NCBI GenBank assembly: GCA_021401465.1
Contig: JADDMT010000005.1
Location: 310,001-374,000, forward strand
DNA length: 64,000 nt
Reading direction: 5' to 3'
Source: Teratosphaeria epicoccoides
Taxonomy: Eukaryota; Ascomycota; Dothideomycetes; Mycosphaerellales; Teratosphaeriaceae
The notes beneath the pieces are model-generated. The model saw only the letters and a list, made by a program, of their open reading frames with translations, did not search any database and was not told the DNA's origin. Shown piece after piece: positions 17,401-27,141 of the stretch. The position numbers and the translations under genes are program-made. Positions within the stretch are counted from its first letter, which is position 1. Every line of letters starts with the position of its first letter.

Positions 17401-19039
17401 CGACACCTCCAAGCCTCATTTCCTCAAGAAGCTTGGCGAGATTACTGGCGACGACATTGCGTTGATGAAGATGCGCGATGCAGGCATGACCTGGGAGGCC
17501 GTGTCCTCCGAATACTACGGGCTGACCAAAAAGGCCAAAGACAAGGGCACGCTCCGCTCGCGCTATGAATATGTCACAGCTGCATTGCATGATCATCCAG
17601 AGATTGAGCAGGATCTTCTCGATCGCCTGGTTGGGAACAAGGACGAAAAGGCCAAAGAAGAGGTCAACAGAGCTGTGCACGGTGCTTGGCCGATTCCGAA
17701 GCTGCCTGCAGTCACTGGGTCGGTACCGCACAATAACGCCAAGAGCAAGACTGGAGCTCTGTCGTTGAAGAGGTCACCATTAAAGCCGTCACGCGCTTCT
17801 TGTAACAGCACCGGGCTGAAGCTCACGCGCGACATAACTGAAGATGACTGCAAGCTTTTGAAGTGGCGAGATCAAGGTATGGGATTCGGAGAAATCGGCG
17901 AGATTCTTACTGTCAAGCCCAACTCGCTACAGAGCCGGTACAACAACCTCAAGGCCACTTTGGACAATGTCTTTGGGGTTGACAAGGAGATGATAGCTGC
18001 AGTGGCGGTTGGTAATAAAGATGCCCTGCAGTCTTTGAATTACCTTGTGCAGCAGACAGACTCTGACAACGCCGCTGGCGTCCAGACACGGCCTTCGAGT
18101 GAGAGACCGGACAGTGCGATGGTCGCGAGCAGCCCTCGACCGGCATCGAGAAGCGATGGGCGTCCCAGTGTCGGCGGTAAATCGCTCGATCTTGCTATGG
18201 CACAGGGGTGGAAAGACTGGCTAGAAGCCGCACCCGAGACCGAGGAGCCCGGTGTTGCGGAGCGAGAAGACTCCCCGGAGCGACCTGATGACTACTGCCA
18301 TCTCGTCTACACCGTGCTGCGCCGCGAGTGGAAGGCCCCTCAGACCAACGAGGATGTTGAAGAAGTCACCATTGAGGATACGCCTTGGGTCGTCTGTGGA
18401 CATCCTTATGAAACGCTGTCAGAGGCAAACAACGCTGCGACAAAGCAGGTCTTCAGAGCGCAAGATCCTGAGCTCCGAGCATATATCCGCGGGAGCCGCA
18501 AGAGGACGCTGGAAGAAGAGCCCGATGAGAACGACCTGTACAGAGCCAGTATGACGATCCCCGAAGGTCGCGTCGACGTCCACGTCGAGCGTAGGCCGCG
18601 TACATTCAAGGAAGGCATTGCGCCGGCCAGCAAAGAAGGTTGGATCAGTCGCACGTGCTGGCGTATCCAAGAGAAGAGAGTCACGTTCAAGACTAAACAC
18701 AACGCAGACGGCGACGACGCAGAAGGCCTCTTCAGCGAAGCAATAAAGGAGACTGAGACAGTCTATTGCTTCGTGAACGACACAACGTACACGCTTCTCG
18801 AAATCGCGAATCTGCAGGCTGTCGAATACTGGATGCAGCTGTCGTGGGATCCGACTGACAGTAATACGAACTTGCGCGCGAGACAAGCGGCGAGGGAGGA
18901 GCAGAAGAGAGAGTATCTGGATGAGCTGGAGGTGACAGGCAACAATGCCCATTTCGAGGCGGAGTGCGAGGATGGAGGCTCACTGGAGATTGATGTTGTG
19001 CCGAGCTCGATCAAGGGGCCGAGGAACATCATGGTGTAG
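14498..19039 (+). CDS. Large nuclear-type protein with four Myb/SANT-like repeats
   Basis: A single ORF of 1,513 residues; the frame starts one codon earlier at a GTG, and the ATG is at 14498. From N to C: a Ser/Pro-rich basic region; an (SD)n acidic tract at about 194-205 encoded by five GACTCC units; a charged Ala/Glu/Arg/Lys coiled coil at about 425-617; three short SLNS repeats at about 635-705; then four helix-turn-helix repeats at about 763, 872, 976 and 1108. Each repeat has the pattern (KLGE)..DI/DC....W/K.....G..W/F..I/V......S/T-L..RY, as in Myb/SANT-like DNA-binding repeats. The C-terminal 250 residues form a globular-looking domain (DDYCHLVYTVLRREWKAP onward) that I do not recognise. 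A DNA- or chromatin-binding role is inference from the repeats. Confidence 0.8.
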   Translation: MEEDDSDRLFGFHKTTASPLPPLRASSNMRTIRPQSHTPINPPPISRRLDQRPWNDIATSVDQSSFRTSGLLTSDQGRYWPNTLLKDREAPVKRHSTNSREDGRADIGAGRVTAMNADLQAGQKRPNAIADDSFAASAMKRPKIEPVMGTPTLSRALSLSRSHLPSSMSKAIKEEPDVNPTVVFPKKTAGPFMVDSDSDSDSDSDKGEGSFAATFSKVSSPSSSRQAAGIEDVQAQKEAQRLTSERLRREALERKNGATASCSSAGDRIHSRASFRGPRQQLPPKKQVPSEPVTIDLCSDSEDAVTCAPVQEEDGDDWLKGSKVFGEEDFGGLADEDIVVAGGKKEEVRDRQKGSATLFGWTLAKRTRAHEYNGVKKLGFSGELKKPSEQAHSINLHRERIPTTGNSDTDSVRQHKSQTQAVKRRHDETIAQQRADSLAVAKIEQDRKAREDRQRQENEAPLAREADERKAAERRRQERHRREAEETVKKIADEEKQRAEERRACQQKLVEQEEAKIKYKSEQQAKYEKFMAQKRQEAVAAEKQRNKDREALEHWRKKEKEEEEARRAALAEQRQRSHIQQDQDSHADEAAKARHERIRALQERNARNKQAEDEVELKAPEIEALPAINAAISTRAPVSLNSAAVVQRSEAVLGLSASRPGTEGPVSLNSADGDQKLRSVQTLSTWKADSNGSASLNSLAGQAGVDKSMRCDITPPSATGSFDSGYLSAACDSSGKELDRPLSVNIKKPAPAPQVEDPMLRAQVGEVLPEDIKVVVWRFRKVEWSQIIGELNRTGEIRSENSLRRRYEQVSEVLNQIKLKDENLLDLVEKGDRAACEELNRTIHGTWPLPPTLTTSRFGRNGMCDTVLDNPKFKKKLGEVLPMDIKIYQWAESGAPWVDIASSYNHERDDTKKYSTLKRRYDLVAKALKAVNLSKHEIEKVAKGDMNACEHLNRTIHGCWPIHAAMHIDTSKPHFLKKLGEITGDDIALMKMRDAGMTWEAVSSEYYGLTKKAKDKGTLRSRYEYVTAALHDHPEIEQDLLDRLVGNKDEKAKEEVNRAVHGAWPIPKLPAVTGSVPHNNAKSKTGALSLKRSPLKPSRASCNSTGLKLTRDITEDDCKLLKWRDQGMGFGEIGEILTVKPNSLQSRYNNLKATLDNVFGVDKEMIAAVAVGNKDALQSLNYLVQQTDSDNAAGVQTRPSSERPDSAMVASSPRPASRSDGRPSVGGKSLDLAMAQGWKDWLEAAPETEEPGVAEREDSPERPDDYCHLVYTVLRREWKAPQTNEDVEEVTIEDTPWVVCGHPYETLSEANNAATKQVFRAQDPELRAYIRGSRKRTLEEEPDENDLYRASMTIPEGRVDVHVERRPRTFKEGIAPASKEGWISRTCWRIQEKRVTFKTKHNADGDDAEGLFSEAIKETETVYCFVNDTTYTLLEIANLQAVEYWMQLSWDPTDSNTNLRARQAAREEQKREYLDELEVTGNNAHFEAECEDGGSLEIDVVPSSIKGPRNIMV
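15080..15109 (+). repeat. (GACTCC)5 hexanucleotide repeat inside coding sequence
   Basis: Five perfect tandem units encode alternating Asp-Ser, the acidic (DS)n tract of the 1,513-residue protein. Expansion or contraction keeps the reading frame, so length variation between strains is likely. Confidence 0.95.
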
Positions 19040-19572
19040 CTTGTGCCGATGCATAGGGCAGGGTGTGCGTGACTTCAGACGATATAGTCGCTTCGGTTTC
19101 TCTGGAGTTGCCGTTGGGAGTCGAGACTTCTTTTTGGTGCAGTCTTTGCTATTCCGCTCGCTTGTCGGCGAAGCAGCGGTTTTGTTTTGAATCATGCATG
19201 CACCAATGTATCATATGACCTGTTGATGGCAACTGGCAAGAATAAGAATTCTCCCTGTCGGCGCCCAGGCCGTACCGCTTTTGCGGTTTCTTCACCATTG
19301 CCCAGGCGACCAGTCGCAGCGCCATCATCCTGCTTCGCAATCAGCTAACGCTCCCACCTTGACACTCGGTATCACGCCACGCTTTCCCCACCGCCCCGTG
19401 ATCGCGCTGGCCATCACGACGCGCCAAAAGAAGGATCTGAAGTGGCGCTGCTGGAAGATGGAGGGAGCATGACTTTCAGGCTTCTTGTGGGCTGTTCCAT
19501 TTGGAGTCAGTCGTTGTCACGCACCTTCTTCGCGGAGCGCTGTAATTCGTTTACACTATCAAGGTCAACATT
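19040..19572. other. Intergenic between convergent genes
   Basis: About 530 bp between the 3' ends of the Myb-like gene and ALG5. No gene was seen. Confidence 0.5.
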
Positions 19573-20956
19573 TCAGTCCCTCTGATAGACACCTAACCCC
19601 CAACAGACCCTGAGCATCGCCAACCCGACCGCCATTCCTATGCTGTCCTTGATGACATTCAGCTTGCTACCTTTGACCTCGTGCCACCCAATCGGCACCT
19701 CCACCATAGGTATATTCGCCGACTCAGCGAGCATCAACATCTCGACATCGAATATCCAGCCTTCTGAATGCATAAATGGTATGATATATGGCAGCGAAGG
19801 CCTCGAAAATAGCTTGAAACCACACTGCGTGTCCTTGATAAGTGACACCTTCTGGGTCGTCAAAAGCCAGATGCAGAGATGGAAGCCGCGCATGAGGGTA
19901 TTGCGAAGGAAGGAGCGCTGTCGCATCGTCAGTGGGAACCCGCATATCCACCTCTCGGTGGGGACGAACCCGTACCTTCACCACTGCCTCCGTCCCAACC
20001 ATGTGTGCTCGCGAGCCCACGCCAACCGCTCTGCCTTGCCTGTCCTTCGCTCTTTCACAGCCTTGCACGAGATCGCCCAGATCGCCAAATCTGCTGGCTC
20101 CGTCGGCATCCGCAAAGACCACGTAGCTCCCTCTTGCGTGCCTCATGCCATGTGTCACCGCGCCGCCCTTGCCTCTGTTCTCTTCCAGTTGCAGCACCCG
20201 GATCGTGCCGGGTGTTATGTTGGTGGGCTTCGACTTCTTGTTCCATGGTCCTGTGGGCGTGGGTGCAGGCTTGTTAAGCTGATGCGTCCTTGCGAAGTCG
20301 AGCACAACGTCCACAGTGCTGTCCTTACTCCCGTCGCTCACTACTATGATCTCCCATCCTCTGCTTGGGTGTGCCTGCTGCCCGCGCGCCTGTGTACTGC
20401 CATGGGAGCTGCTCGTACTTGAAGTCCCGTCAAGACCGTATTGCTCCTCTAGATACTCCACAGCCTCTTCCAGCATGCCCGTGATCCGATCTTGCTCGTT
20501 GAATGCTGGCACCACTAAAGTCATGAAGATGTCTGCATCTTCTATTTGATCGGCGTCTTCGTTGGGCAGTTGATTTTTCCTGGCCATCTCCCGAAGGGCA
20601 GCATAGTTGTCGAACCAGCATGGCAGTGCCTGTGGCTTGGACACTTGGCCATTGGCTTCTACTGTGATATATTGCTTTTCTGATGGTCTCGGTGATCTCG
20701 GGACGGGGGCGAGGTGGTGGAGGACGGCGATCAACTGCGCCAGGCGATGGTCAGCATTGACGCGTCAAGAGGGTGAGGAGCACTAATCATGTTCTTCTGC
20801 ATGAGATATGAAGAAAGGAGATACCAGGACTATGATACCGACTGCTCCGGCAACACCCAATATGGCCATTCCAGCTGCCCATATGCCCATGGGAATCTCG
20901 TCCAGCAGCTCATAACCCGTCCACGCACTCCCCGGGACTGTGTTCGCGGAGTCCAT
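19573..20956 (-). CDS. ALG5: Dolichyl-phosphate beta-glucosyltransferase Alg5
   Basis: Three exons on the minus strand, 20956-20825, 20734-19976 and 19917-19573, give 411 residues. Exon 1 encodes an N-terminal membrane anchor; the helix IWAAGMAILGVAGAVGIIVL is completed across the first intron, followed by APVPRSPRPSE. Exon 2 has the GT2 nucleotide-binding core: TLVVPAFNEQDRI, IIVVSDGSKDST, ENRGKGGAVTHGMRHARG and the metal-binding DAD in VVFADADGASRF. Exon 3 holds RSFLRNTLMRGFH and IKDTQCGFKLF. Both introns (90 and 58 nt) have CTGAC branch points. The enzyme makes Dol-P-Glc from UDP-Glc on the ER membrane, the glucose donor used by Alg6, Alg8 and Alg10. Start chosen at MDSANTV; upstream frame starts are non-ATG or less conserved. 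Confidence 0.95.
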
Positions 20957-21389
20957 TCTGGGGTGCTCCTCTCGTCGCTGCGCCGGTCTCATCCATATGC
21001 TGTATGCGACTCCACCACCGTTCGGGCTATTGCTGTCTGCATTGACACACCCGCCCAGCCGCACCGGTTTACGAGTCAATAATGATCTTCAGGGACACAG
21101 ACAGCCTGCATGCTCCACGTGTCAACCCGCAAGCTTCCGTGGTCTTGGAATCGGCCTGCGCTTCGGGATGCAGAAGCCAGCTCCGCGAAGGCCTGGGTTT
21201 TTTGCCCCCCGTTAGTCTGCTACCAGACGACCACAATCAAAGGGCGCTGGATGCCGCTGATTGCTGCGGCATGCAATTCCAAGCGTCGCCCCGCGCGTGT
21301 ACGCTACCATGCAGCATGCTTCATGACTAAACCCCCGAAGAAGAAGCGCGTCACTGAAACACCCCGAGAGGCGCGAGTCCATATGGTCC
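20957..21389. other. Intergenic between divergent ALG5 and MFS genes
   Basis: Only overlapping short ORFs. I searched here for an upstream exon supplying the missing first membrane helix of the MFS gene and did not find one. Confidence 0.45.
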
Positions 21390-22924
21390 ATGCGATTTCC
21401 ATGGATGACCGCCTTGGCTGCTCGGGCCAGCGGAGTCTTGTCAGCAGGGTCGACAATGACTGGCACCGCGTGGTCACCAGGCGCTCTCGAACCGAGTCGG
21501 GAGCGACTGTGCCTCATGATACACCACCCTTCTCTTGACGGCTATCAGTCTCGGCGCTGTGACAACATGCTGGATCAACTGGGACTGTCCACCAACGAAT
21601 ACAACTATGGCAACACAATATTCTCTCTCTCATTCATGACAGCCGAGCTGCCTTCGCAACTGATCTCAAAGAGACTTGGCCCGGATCGATGGATTCCTAC
21701 ACAAATCGTCCTGTGGTCTATCGTCGCTGCGGCACAAGCTGGACTTCAAGGAAGATCGGCCTTCTACGCCACCCGCGCACTTCTTGGATTGCTTGAAGGC
21801 GGCTTCATTCCAGATCTGGTACTGTGGATGAGCTACTTCTACAAGAGCGGCGAGTTAGCCATGAGATTAGCATACTTCTGGATCACTGCCAATCTCACGG
21901 CCGTCATAAGTTCCTTCTTCGCCTATGGCCTGCTTCATATGGATGGTGTCAATGGTTGGGCTGGCTGGCGTTGGCTCTTCCTGATTGAAGGGTTGATCAC
22001 GCTCATGATCGGTCTCGCCTCCTTTCCTCTTATGCCTGCCTCGGCTGTGCAGACCAAAGCCTGGTACAGACCCAATGGCTGGTTTACGGACAAGGAGCTT
22101 GGCATTACCGTCAATCGTGTCTTACGCGACGACCCTACAAAGGGAGACATGCACAACCGCGTGGGCATCACTCCAAAGAAGCTCTGGCACGCCTGCTGTG
22201 ACTATGATCTCTGGCCGATCTACCTTATTGGCTTGACTCTCCATCTGCCTAGGGAGCCTCCGAACAAGTATCTGACTTTGACGTTGCGAAAGTTGGGGTT
22301 TAGCACTGTGAGTCACCGTTCGCAACTATTTTAGCACACGTTCACTGACGTCCGCAGCTCAATACCAATTTACTTACGATACCTAGCGAGGCCATCAGCT
22401 GCCTCACGCTGTACGCTCTGACGTGGTTCAGTTCGCGCGTCAACGAGATATCCATGGTATGCAGCATCCAAGATTTCTGGCTTTTGCCCTGCCTCATAGC
22501 TTTGCGGTGCTGGCCAGGCCTGAACAAAGACGTGTGGGGCACATATTCGATCCTCACTGTCCTCCTCAGTAGTCCAGCTGCCCACGCCATCATCGTCTCT
22601 TGGGCATCGCGCAATTCTGGATCTGTGGGAACCCGAACTGTGAGTGCTGCACTCTACAACATGACCGTCCAGGCAAGCAACGTGATCGGATCCAATATAT
22701 ACCGGGATGCCGACAAGCCACAGTATCACCTTGGCAACGAGATACTGATAGCTTTGGATGTGTTCGGTCTCGTGCTTTTTTTCCCAGCAAAATCCTACTA
22801 CATATGGAAAAACAAGTTGAGGCAAAGGAAGTGGAGTGCTATGACTGAGGAGCAGAAGGCTCATTACGTGGATCATACGACCGATGAGGGCAACAAGAGG
22901 CTTGACTTCAGGTTTGCGCATTGA
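21390..22924 (+). CDS. MFS anion:cation symporter (Dal5/allantoate-permease family), N-terminus uncertain
   Basis: Exons 21390-22307 and 22358-22924, joined by a 50-nt intron (GTGAGT..CCGCAG), give about 495 residues. From LDQLGLSTNEYNYGNTIFSLSFMTAELPSQLISKRLGPDRWIP onward the protein matches Dal5-type permeases: RALLGLLEGGFIPD, WRWLFLIEG, YLTLTLRKLGFSTLNTNLLTIP, QASNVIGSNIYRDADKPQY and the C-terminal helix. The first 60 residues do not look like the family. Helix 1 and its LDR-N-I motif are replaced by LDGYQSRRC, which could be a frameshifted or mis-spliced remnant. Substrates of this family include allantoate, nicotinate, biotin and vitamins; the substrate here is unknown. It may be an expressed truncated transporter or an early pseudogene. 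Confidence 0.75.
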
Positions 22925-23357
22925 GTAGGCGGTCGGTATCATGATCGGTCCGCCACTTCACGTGAATGACTTGAGCGGCTGCCTGATTCAGACGCGGCCT
23001 CGACGTTTCTGAAGGAGGGAACCAACAGCGGAATTGCCGAAAAATTGTCATCTTTACCCGTTCAAGAATTCTGCGAAATTGCAGCCGTGCAATTCCGAAA
23101 GAAGACGAGAAGTCTAGGTCTTGACACTTGCGCCGTCTGCCGACTCCACGGCGAGTCCACGCTCGTAGCCTGTCGGTGTCAGGCTCCAAGATTACAACCA
23201 ACAAATACTCCATTGCGCCAGGTACATGCGTGAAGCTTCAACACGACTGCGATTGCGCTGATGCCGCCCCCAACTTTGCCCTCGGCTTTTCCCACGGAGT
23301 ATTTCGATTCTGCCTTACATTCCAGCTTGACGCTGGGCTAATGCCTTTACCAGGGAA
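22925..23357. other. Intergenic; possible upstream exon of the BTB gene
   Basis: The sequence GCTAAT..ACCAG just before 23354 looks like an intron 3' end, so the BTB gene may have an exon in this stretch. I could not define it: three frames are briefly open before a GTACAT donor near 23219. Confidence 0.4.
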
Positions 23358-23900
23358 ATGTTCGACGAGCTCGTGGACATTACAGTCGGCAACATCTCTG
23401 AACAAATTACGCAGCAGACCTTCCAAGTGTACAGAGGCGTGATAAGATTCTACTCCGGCTACTTCAATGCGGCATTCAATGGCGCCTTCAGGGAGGCCGC
23501 GGACAAGGGTACCAGCCTGCCATCAGAAGACCCTCTAGTCTTCAGACTCTTCGTCCACTGGATCCACACTCGCCGCCTCTATAACTCGACACTCGAACCG
23601 AGCGTGCTGCTGAACTTCATGACGATTGCAAAACTGTGGGTTTTCGCGGACGCGCATCACGTGCCGCTGCTGCAAAATCACGCGGCAGACATTTTCGCGC
23701 AGAAGCTGCATGACTCGAACAATATCGTGGATGACGAAGCCATACGCTACATTGAGGAGAATACCATGGCGAGCGCGGCGCTGCAACGGTTGCTGCATGC
23801 TGACTTGGTGGGAATGGCGCAAACGTGTCCGGCGTACCACGTTCATGAGCTGAACGAGACGTGCTGCTCCGGTAAAGACAAATACAACCCGGAGGACTGA
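23358..23900 (+). CDS. BTB/POZ domain protein
   Basis: 180 residues from the ATG at 23358. The BTB fold fills most of it: ELVDITVGNISEQITQQTFQVYRGVI, then FYSGYFNAAFNGAFREA, then LPSEDPLVFRLFVHWIHTRRLYN, then IAKLWVFADAHHVPLLQNHAADIF. There is no kelch, MATH or zinc-finger partner domain. Single-domain BTB proteins of this length are numerous in Dothideomycetes; the class can be Cullin-3 adaptors, but that is not shown here. A related, decayed copy lies at 4802-5326. The true start may lie in an upstream exon, as intron-3'-end-like sequence precedes the ATG. Confidence 0.8.
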   Translation: MFDELVDITVGNISEQITQQTFQVYRGVIRFYSGYFNAAFNGAFREAADKGTSLPSEDPLVFRLFVHWIHTRRLYNSTLEPSVLLNFMTIAKLWVFADAHHVPLLQNHAADIFAQKLHDSNNIVDDEAIRYIEENTMASAALQRLLHADLVGMAQTCPAYHVHELNETCCSGKDKYNPED

Positions 23901-24034
23901 GGTGGTAGTCGCAGTCCAGAGAGAATTAGAGCGAATTTGGTCGCAGCCCATTGCAGATTGGTCGGCGCAGCTCCGCGGATCACTACAGACTGTATACAGT
24001 ATCCGGCACTGCCATTCATACCGATGAGTCTCGT

Positions 24035-24697
24035 TTAGTGGCTCGAAACCTTTGGCCGTACCATCATCACCATCTCAGGAAATTCCATCTTCCTGTCCTC
24101 CGCGAACTTCTCTGGAAGCTCGAATGTTTCCACTCTGAACGTTCGAAAGCCATTCTTCGCGTAGAGTCCCCTTCCGCTCGGTGATGCTTCTAAGAAAGCA
24201 TTGACACCCATCTCATCTGCCTTCTTCAGACCCCACTCAAGCAGTTTGCCGCCCACGCCTTTGCGCTGATATTCGGGTCGGACAGCCAATATGCCAAGAT
24301 AAAGTGCGTTGCCGTCCACCGACCTAACATAGTCCGCTCGTGAATTTTGCATGCAGGTCTTGAGTGCATGCGCGATCTCGGCGTCTTCTTCTGTTGCCCA
24401 GATTGAGGATGATGACTTTGGTGGCGGGAAGTCATGCTGCCGGTGGTCGTACACAGTCCAAGAAGCATAGCCAATAGCCTTGCCAGTCGTCTCATCTATT
24501 GCTTTGAAACACACACTGTGCTCATCTTCTTTCATTCCCGCTAGATCTCGTTCTGCACAAGCTTGTCGGCCGGTCTCTGTCCAGTGCTGAGGATAGAGAG
24601 TGTTCATGATGGGATCTTCGGCAGTGAATGCCTCGGACATACAGCAGATCATGTTGTACATGTCCTCGTGCTGCATTGGCAGAATCTTGATAGCCAT
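24035..24697 (-). CDS. GNAT-family N-acetyltransferase
   Basis: Single exon, 220 residues, ATG at 24697. The GNAT core is clear: a strand LYLGILAVRPEYQRKGVGGKLLEWGLKKADEMG carries the acetyl-CoA binding motif (Q/R-x-x-G-x-G), followed by NAFLEASPSGRGLYAKNGFRTFR. The N-terminal half has the IDETTGKAIGYASW strand. This is the general fungal GNAT type similar to small-molecule acetyltransferases; the substrate cannot be read from sequence. Divergent from MED22, with 421 bp between the starts. Confidence 0.88.
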   Translation of the reverse strand: MAIKILPMQHEDMYNMICCMSEAFTAEDPIMNTLYPQHWTETGRQACAERDLAGMKEDEHSVCFKAIDETTGKAIGYASWTVYDHRQHDFPPPKSSSSIWATEEDAEIAHALKTCMQNSRADYVRSVDGNALYLGILAVRPEYQRKGVGGKLLEWGLKKADEMGVNAFLEASPSGRGLYAKNGFRTFRVETFELPEKFAEDRKMEFPEMVMMVRPKVSSH

Positions 24698-25118
24698 ATT
24701 GACAGTCGCACGTCGGGTTAATGGTAATGAGAAGGAGAGTATGGATCTGGCTTGAAGTTATGCCGGCCGATGTTATGGACTACTTGGGTCCCTTCTTTGG
24801 GCAACCCTGATGCACAATCAGAGGAACATGGGGCACGAGCATCGGGCCATGCTGGAGACAAACGGTCCGTCACGACACTCGCGAGGTGCGGCGCATGAAG
24901 TGAGAACGGTCGCCTGATATGCCATGGGGCTAGTGGGTGGCTCCGCAGGTGCTCGTGCTCTGCTAATATTATTAAATGCAAAGTGAACTGTGCGTGAATC
25001 GATTTTCCTGATCACATGTCAAGACTCACCACAGACAGGCTTCCCGTCAGCTCTCTCTTGCTGTTTAGCCGTGTACATCGGATCTTCGACATGCCTGACT
25101 GAGATCTAAAATCTCACC
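24698..25118. promoter_or_regulatory. Intergenic between divergent GNAT and MED22 genes
   Basis: 421 bp separate the two start codons, so both promoters must lie here. No specific operator was identified. Confidence 0.45.
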
Positions 25119-25662
25119 ATGGCGGCGCCTCTACGCGACACTGCCTCCCTTCTTAGTAAGTCTCCCACTCCTTTGCTAATTCCATATTGCTAAGTAAGCC
25201 CAGAGAGAATCGATACACTACGCGGAGACTTTTCGGCACGGTTCGAGAAGTTGATGAGTCTGCCAAGTGTTCGTTGGCACTGCGGCTTCTAGCAGAACGG
25301 ATTTTACTGACTGCGCCGAAAGGAGAGTGCCAAAGACCGCAATACATCCGCCCTGATCCAATTGCAGATACAGGTGGAGACCGCAGCTTTGGTATCATGG
25401 ACCTCGCGACCCAACCTGGATTGATTGGCTAACGTTTACGCAGATTAGAGCAGGCGAGGACTTGCAAACCTTCATCCGCCAGCTCCAGGAGATGTGGCTC
25501 TTTGGTCAGCTTAAGCCAGCGGGCGAAAGTGAGGCTCAGAGGCAGGCAGATGCGACCGCAGAGGTCGTCGCAGAGCTGCTACAGCAATTGAGCGGCGGAT
25601 CTCATGCAAATGCAACCCATGGGCATGCTGAGGCTGTCGACACGACGATGAACGAGTCATGA
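25119..25662 (+). CDS. MED22: Mediator complex subunit 22 (Srb6 family)
   Basis: Four small exons, 25119-25155, 25204-25268, 25323-25391 and 25444-25662, reconstruct a 129-residue protein, the usual MED22 size. Exons 1-2 give LLKRIDTLRGDFSARFEKLMSL. Exon 3 gives KDRNTSALIQLQIQVETAAL. Exon 4 gives IRAGEDLQTFIRQLQEMWLFGQL. Together these form the MED22 helical pattern. The protein is part of the Mediator head module that links activators to RNA polymerase II. Three of four splice boundaries are canonical (GTAAGT/CAG, GTATCA/CAG); the second donor (GTTCGT after 25268) is weak, so that boundary is least certain. It is easily missed in automated annotation because no exon exceeds 73 codons. Confidence 0.85.
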
Positions 25663-25854
25663 ATTGGGTCTTGGCGCGCGAGCTTTGAGCATGGACCGAC
25701 TGCTCTTGATTGAGCAACGACTCGGTCGGGAGCTCATTTGTGCACCGACTGGCTGCAGGAGCCTATGTTTCGCGACAATGACTTCCAACAGCTCACAGCG
25801 ACACAACAGACCGAGAGCATTAGGCGATCTGCTCCGGGCTAGACACAATACGAG

Positions 25855-27141
25855 CTAAAGCTTTGCCGAAGGGCTCTGAACCTCATCGAGACTTTCTTTT
25901 ACCAACCCCACAACCATCTTCGCACAGCCAATCGAGTTCTGGTACCCAGCGCCCGAATGCCCATACGCGTGCACGACTCTCTTCTCCTTGACCCCAAGCC
26001 GCGAACCGTCTCTCACAATTTCCTTTTCGACTCTCACACCCTCTTTTCTAGCAGGTCGAAACCCACACTGCACACTAATCACCTCGAATCCCCTATCAAC
26101 ATCCTCATTCCCAGTCCGCAGCTCCGGCACCATCCAACTACACCTTTCTAAAATCTTCTCGGTAATCGCCGGGTCCACACGATCATCCCAATCGCCGACC
26201 TGCTTCGTGCCACCCAGAATGGTAGTACCAGAGGCTGGGCGCGGGATACAGTACGCCGTGTAGCCATCTCCAAGACGAGTTCGAATCGATTCCGCCTCGC
26301 CTTTGACGAGCACAGTTTGCCCTCGAACAGGGTACATAGTATCGTCGCCGCAGAGCTTCGCAGCTCCAAGCCCAGTAGCGTTGACGAAGGCATTCGCTCG
26401 TGGCTGGCCATTGACCACTGCCAAAGTTTCCGCAGCGCTGAGGGCGTACGCGAAACCAGAAGATGTCGGAAGGCGGGATTTTATTATCTTGCCTCCCATG
26501 TCTTTCAGTCGTTGCTGTAGGTGTTGGAGGTAACGTGGTACATTGACAGCCATGGCAAGACTGGCAGCGGCGTTCTTGATTGTGGGAGCATCGGGCGGCG
26601 AGAGAGCATGAATAGATTTGACGTGAACGTGGAGCTGTGATAGTTCATGGAACCCTTTGACGTAAGGAGCCCACCATAGGTCTTCTGGTATATGCTCTGT
26701 ATCCCAGAAGTGGTTGGATGTGTACATCTAGTATTCATCTGTCAGCAATGTGCAGAGAAGAAACAAATAGTCAAGCCATGAACCTAACCTTGACACCTGA
26801 CTTCGCTCGCCTTGGATCCTCCCTCTCCTTTCCAATCATTTCCGCCCAGTAGTCGTACGTCTGCAGATCCCAACTACATGTCATCGGTTCTGTGACCGGC
26901 GACGAACCATGCGTTCGCCAGTGCGCTCCTGCCCTTTGTGGCGATTAGCGTCTTTTGTCTTGCCAGTCGTCGGTTCTTCACACACTGTCCCAAGCCGATC
27001 AACTTACCAAGGCGAAGCATACTCAGCACTCTCGTCGCCAGGGATATGTGCTGCAATGACCGTGACCTCGTACCCGGCTTCGGACAAGAATACTGCACAG
27101 GTCAGGCCTGTAACGCCGGCGCCGAGCACTACGCAATGCAT
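25855..27141 (-). CDS. D-amino-acid oxidase, FAD-dependent, C-terminal AKL
   Basis: Exons 27141-27008, 26933-26789 and 26727-25855 (minus strand) give 383 residues. The N-terminus MHCVVLGAGVTGLTCAVFLSEAGYEV is the Rossmann FAD-binding fold (GxGxxG). The middle has SPWAGAHW and YPVRGQTVLVKG. The C-terminus has the DAAO signature VVHAYGHSGAGYQNSIGCA. The enzyme oxidatively deaminates neutral D-amino acids to 2-oxo acids, ammonia and H2O2. The protein ends Ala-Lys-Leu, a type-1 peroxisomal targeting signal, as in other fungal DAAOs. Introns are 74 and 61 nt with GTAAGT and GTTAGG donors. Convergent with MED22; the 3' ends are about 190 bp apart. Confidence 0.94.

Noticed and set aside
19640..20422. 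260-codon plus-strand ORF
   Set aside because: It lies antisense to ALG5 exons 2 and 3, whose family match is unambiguous.
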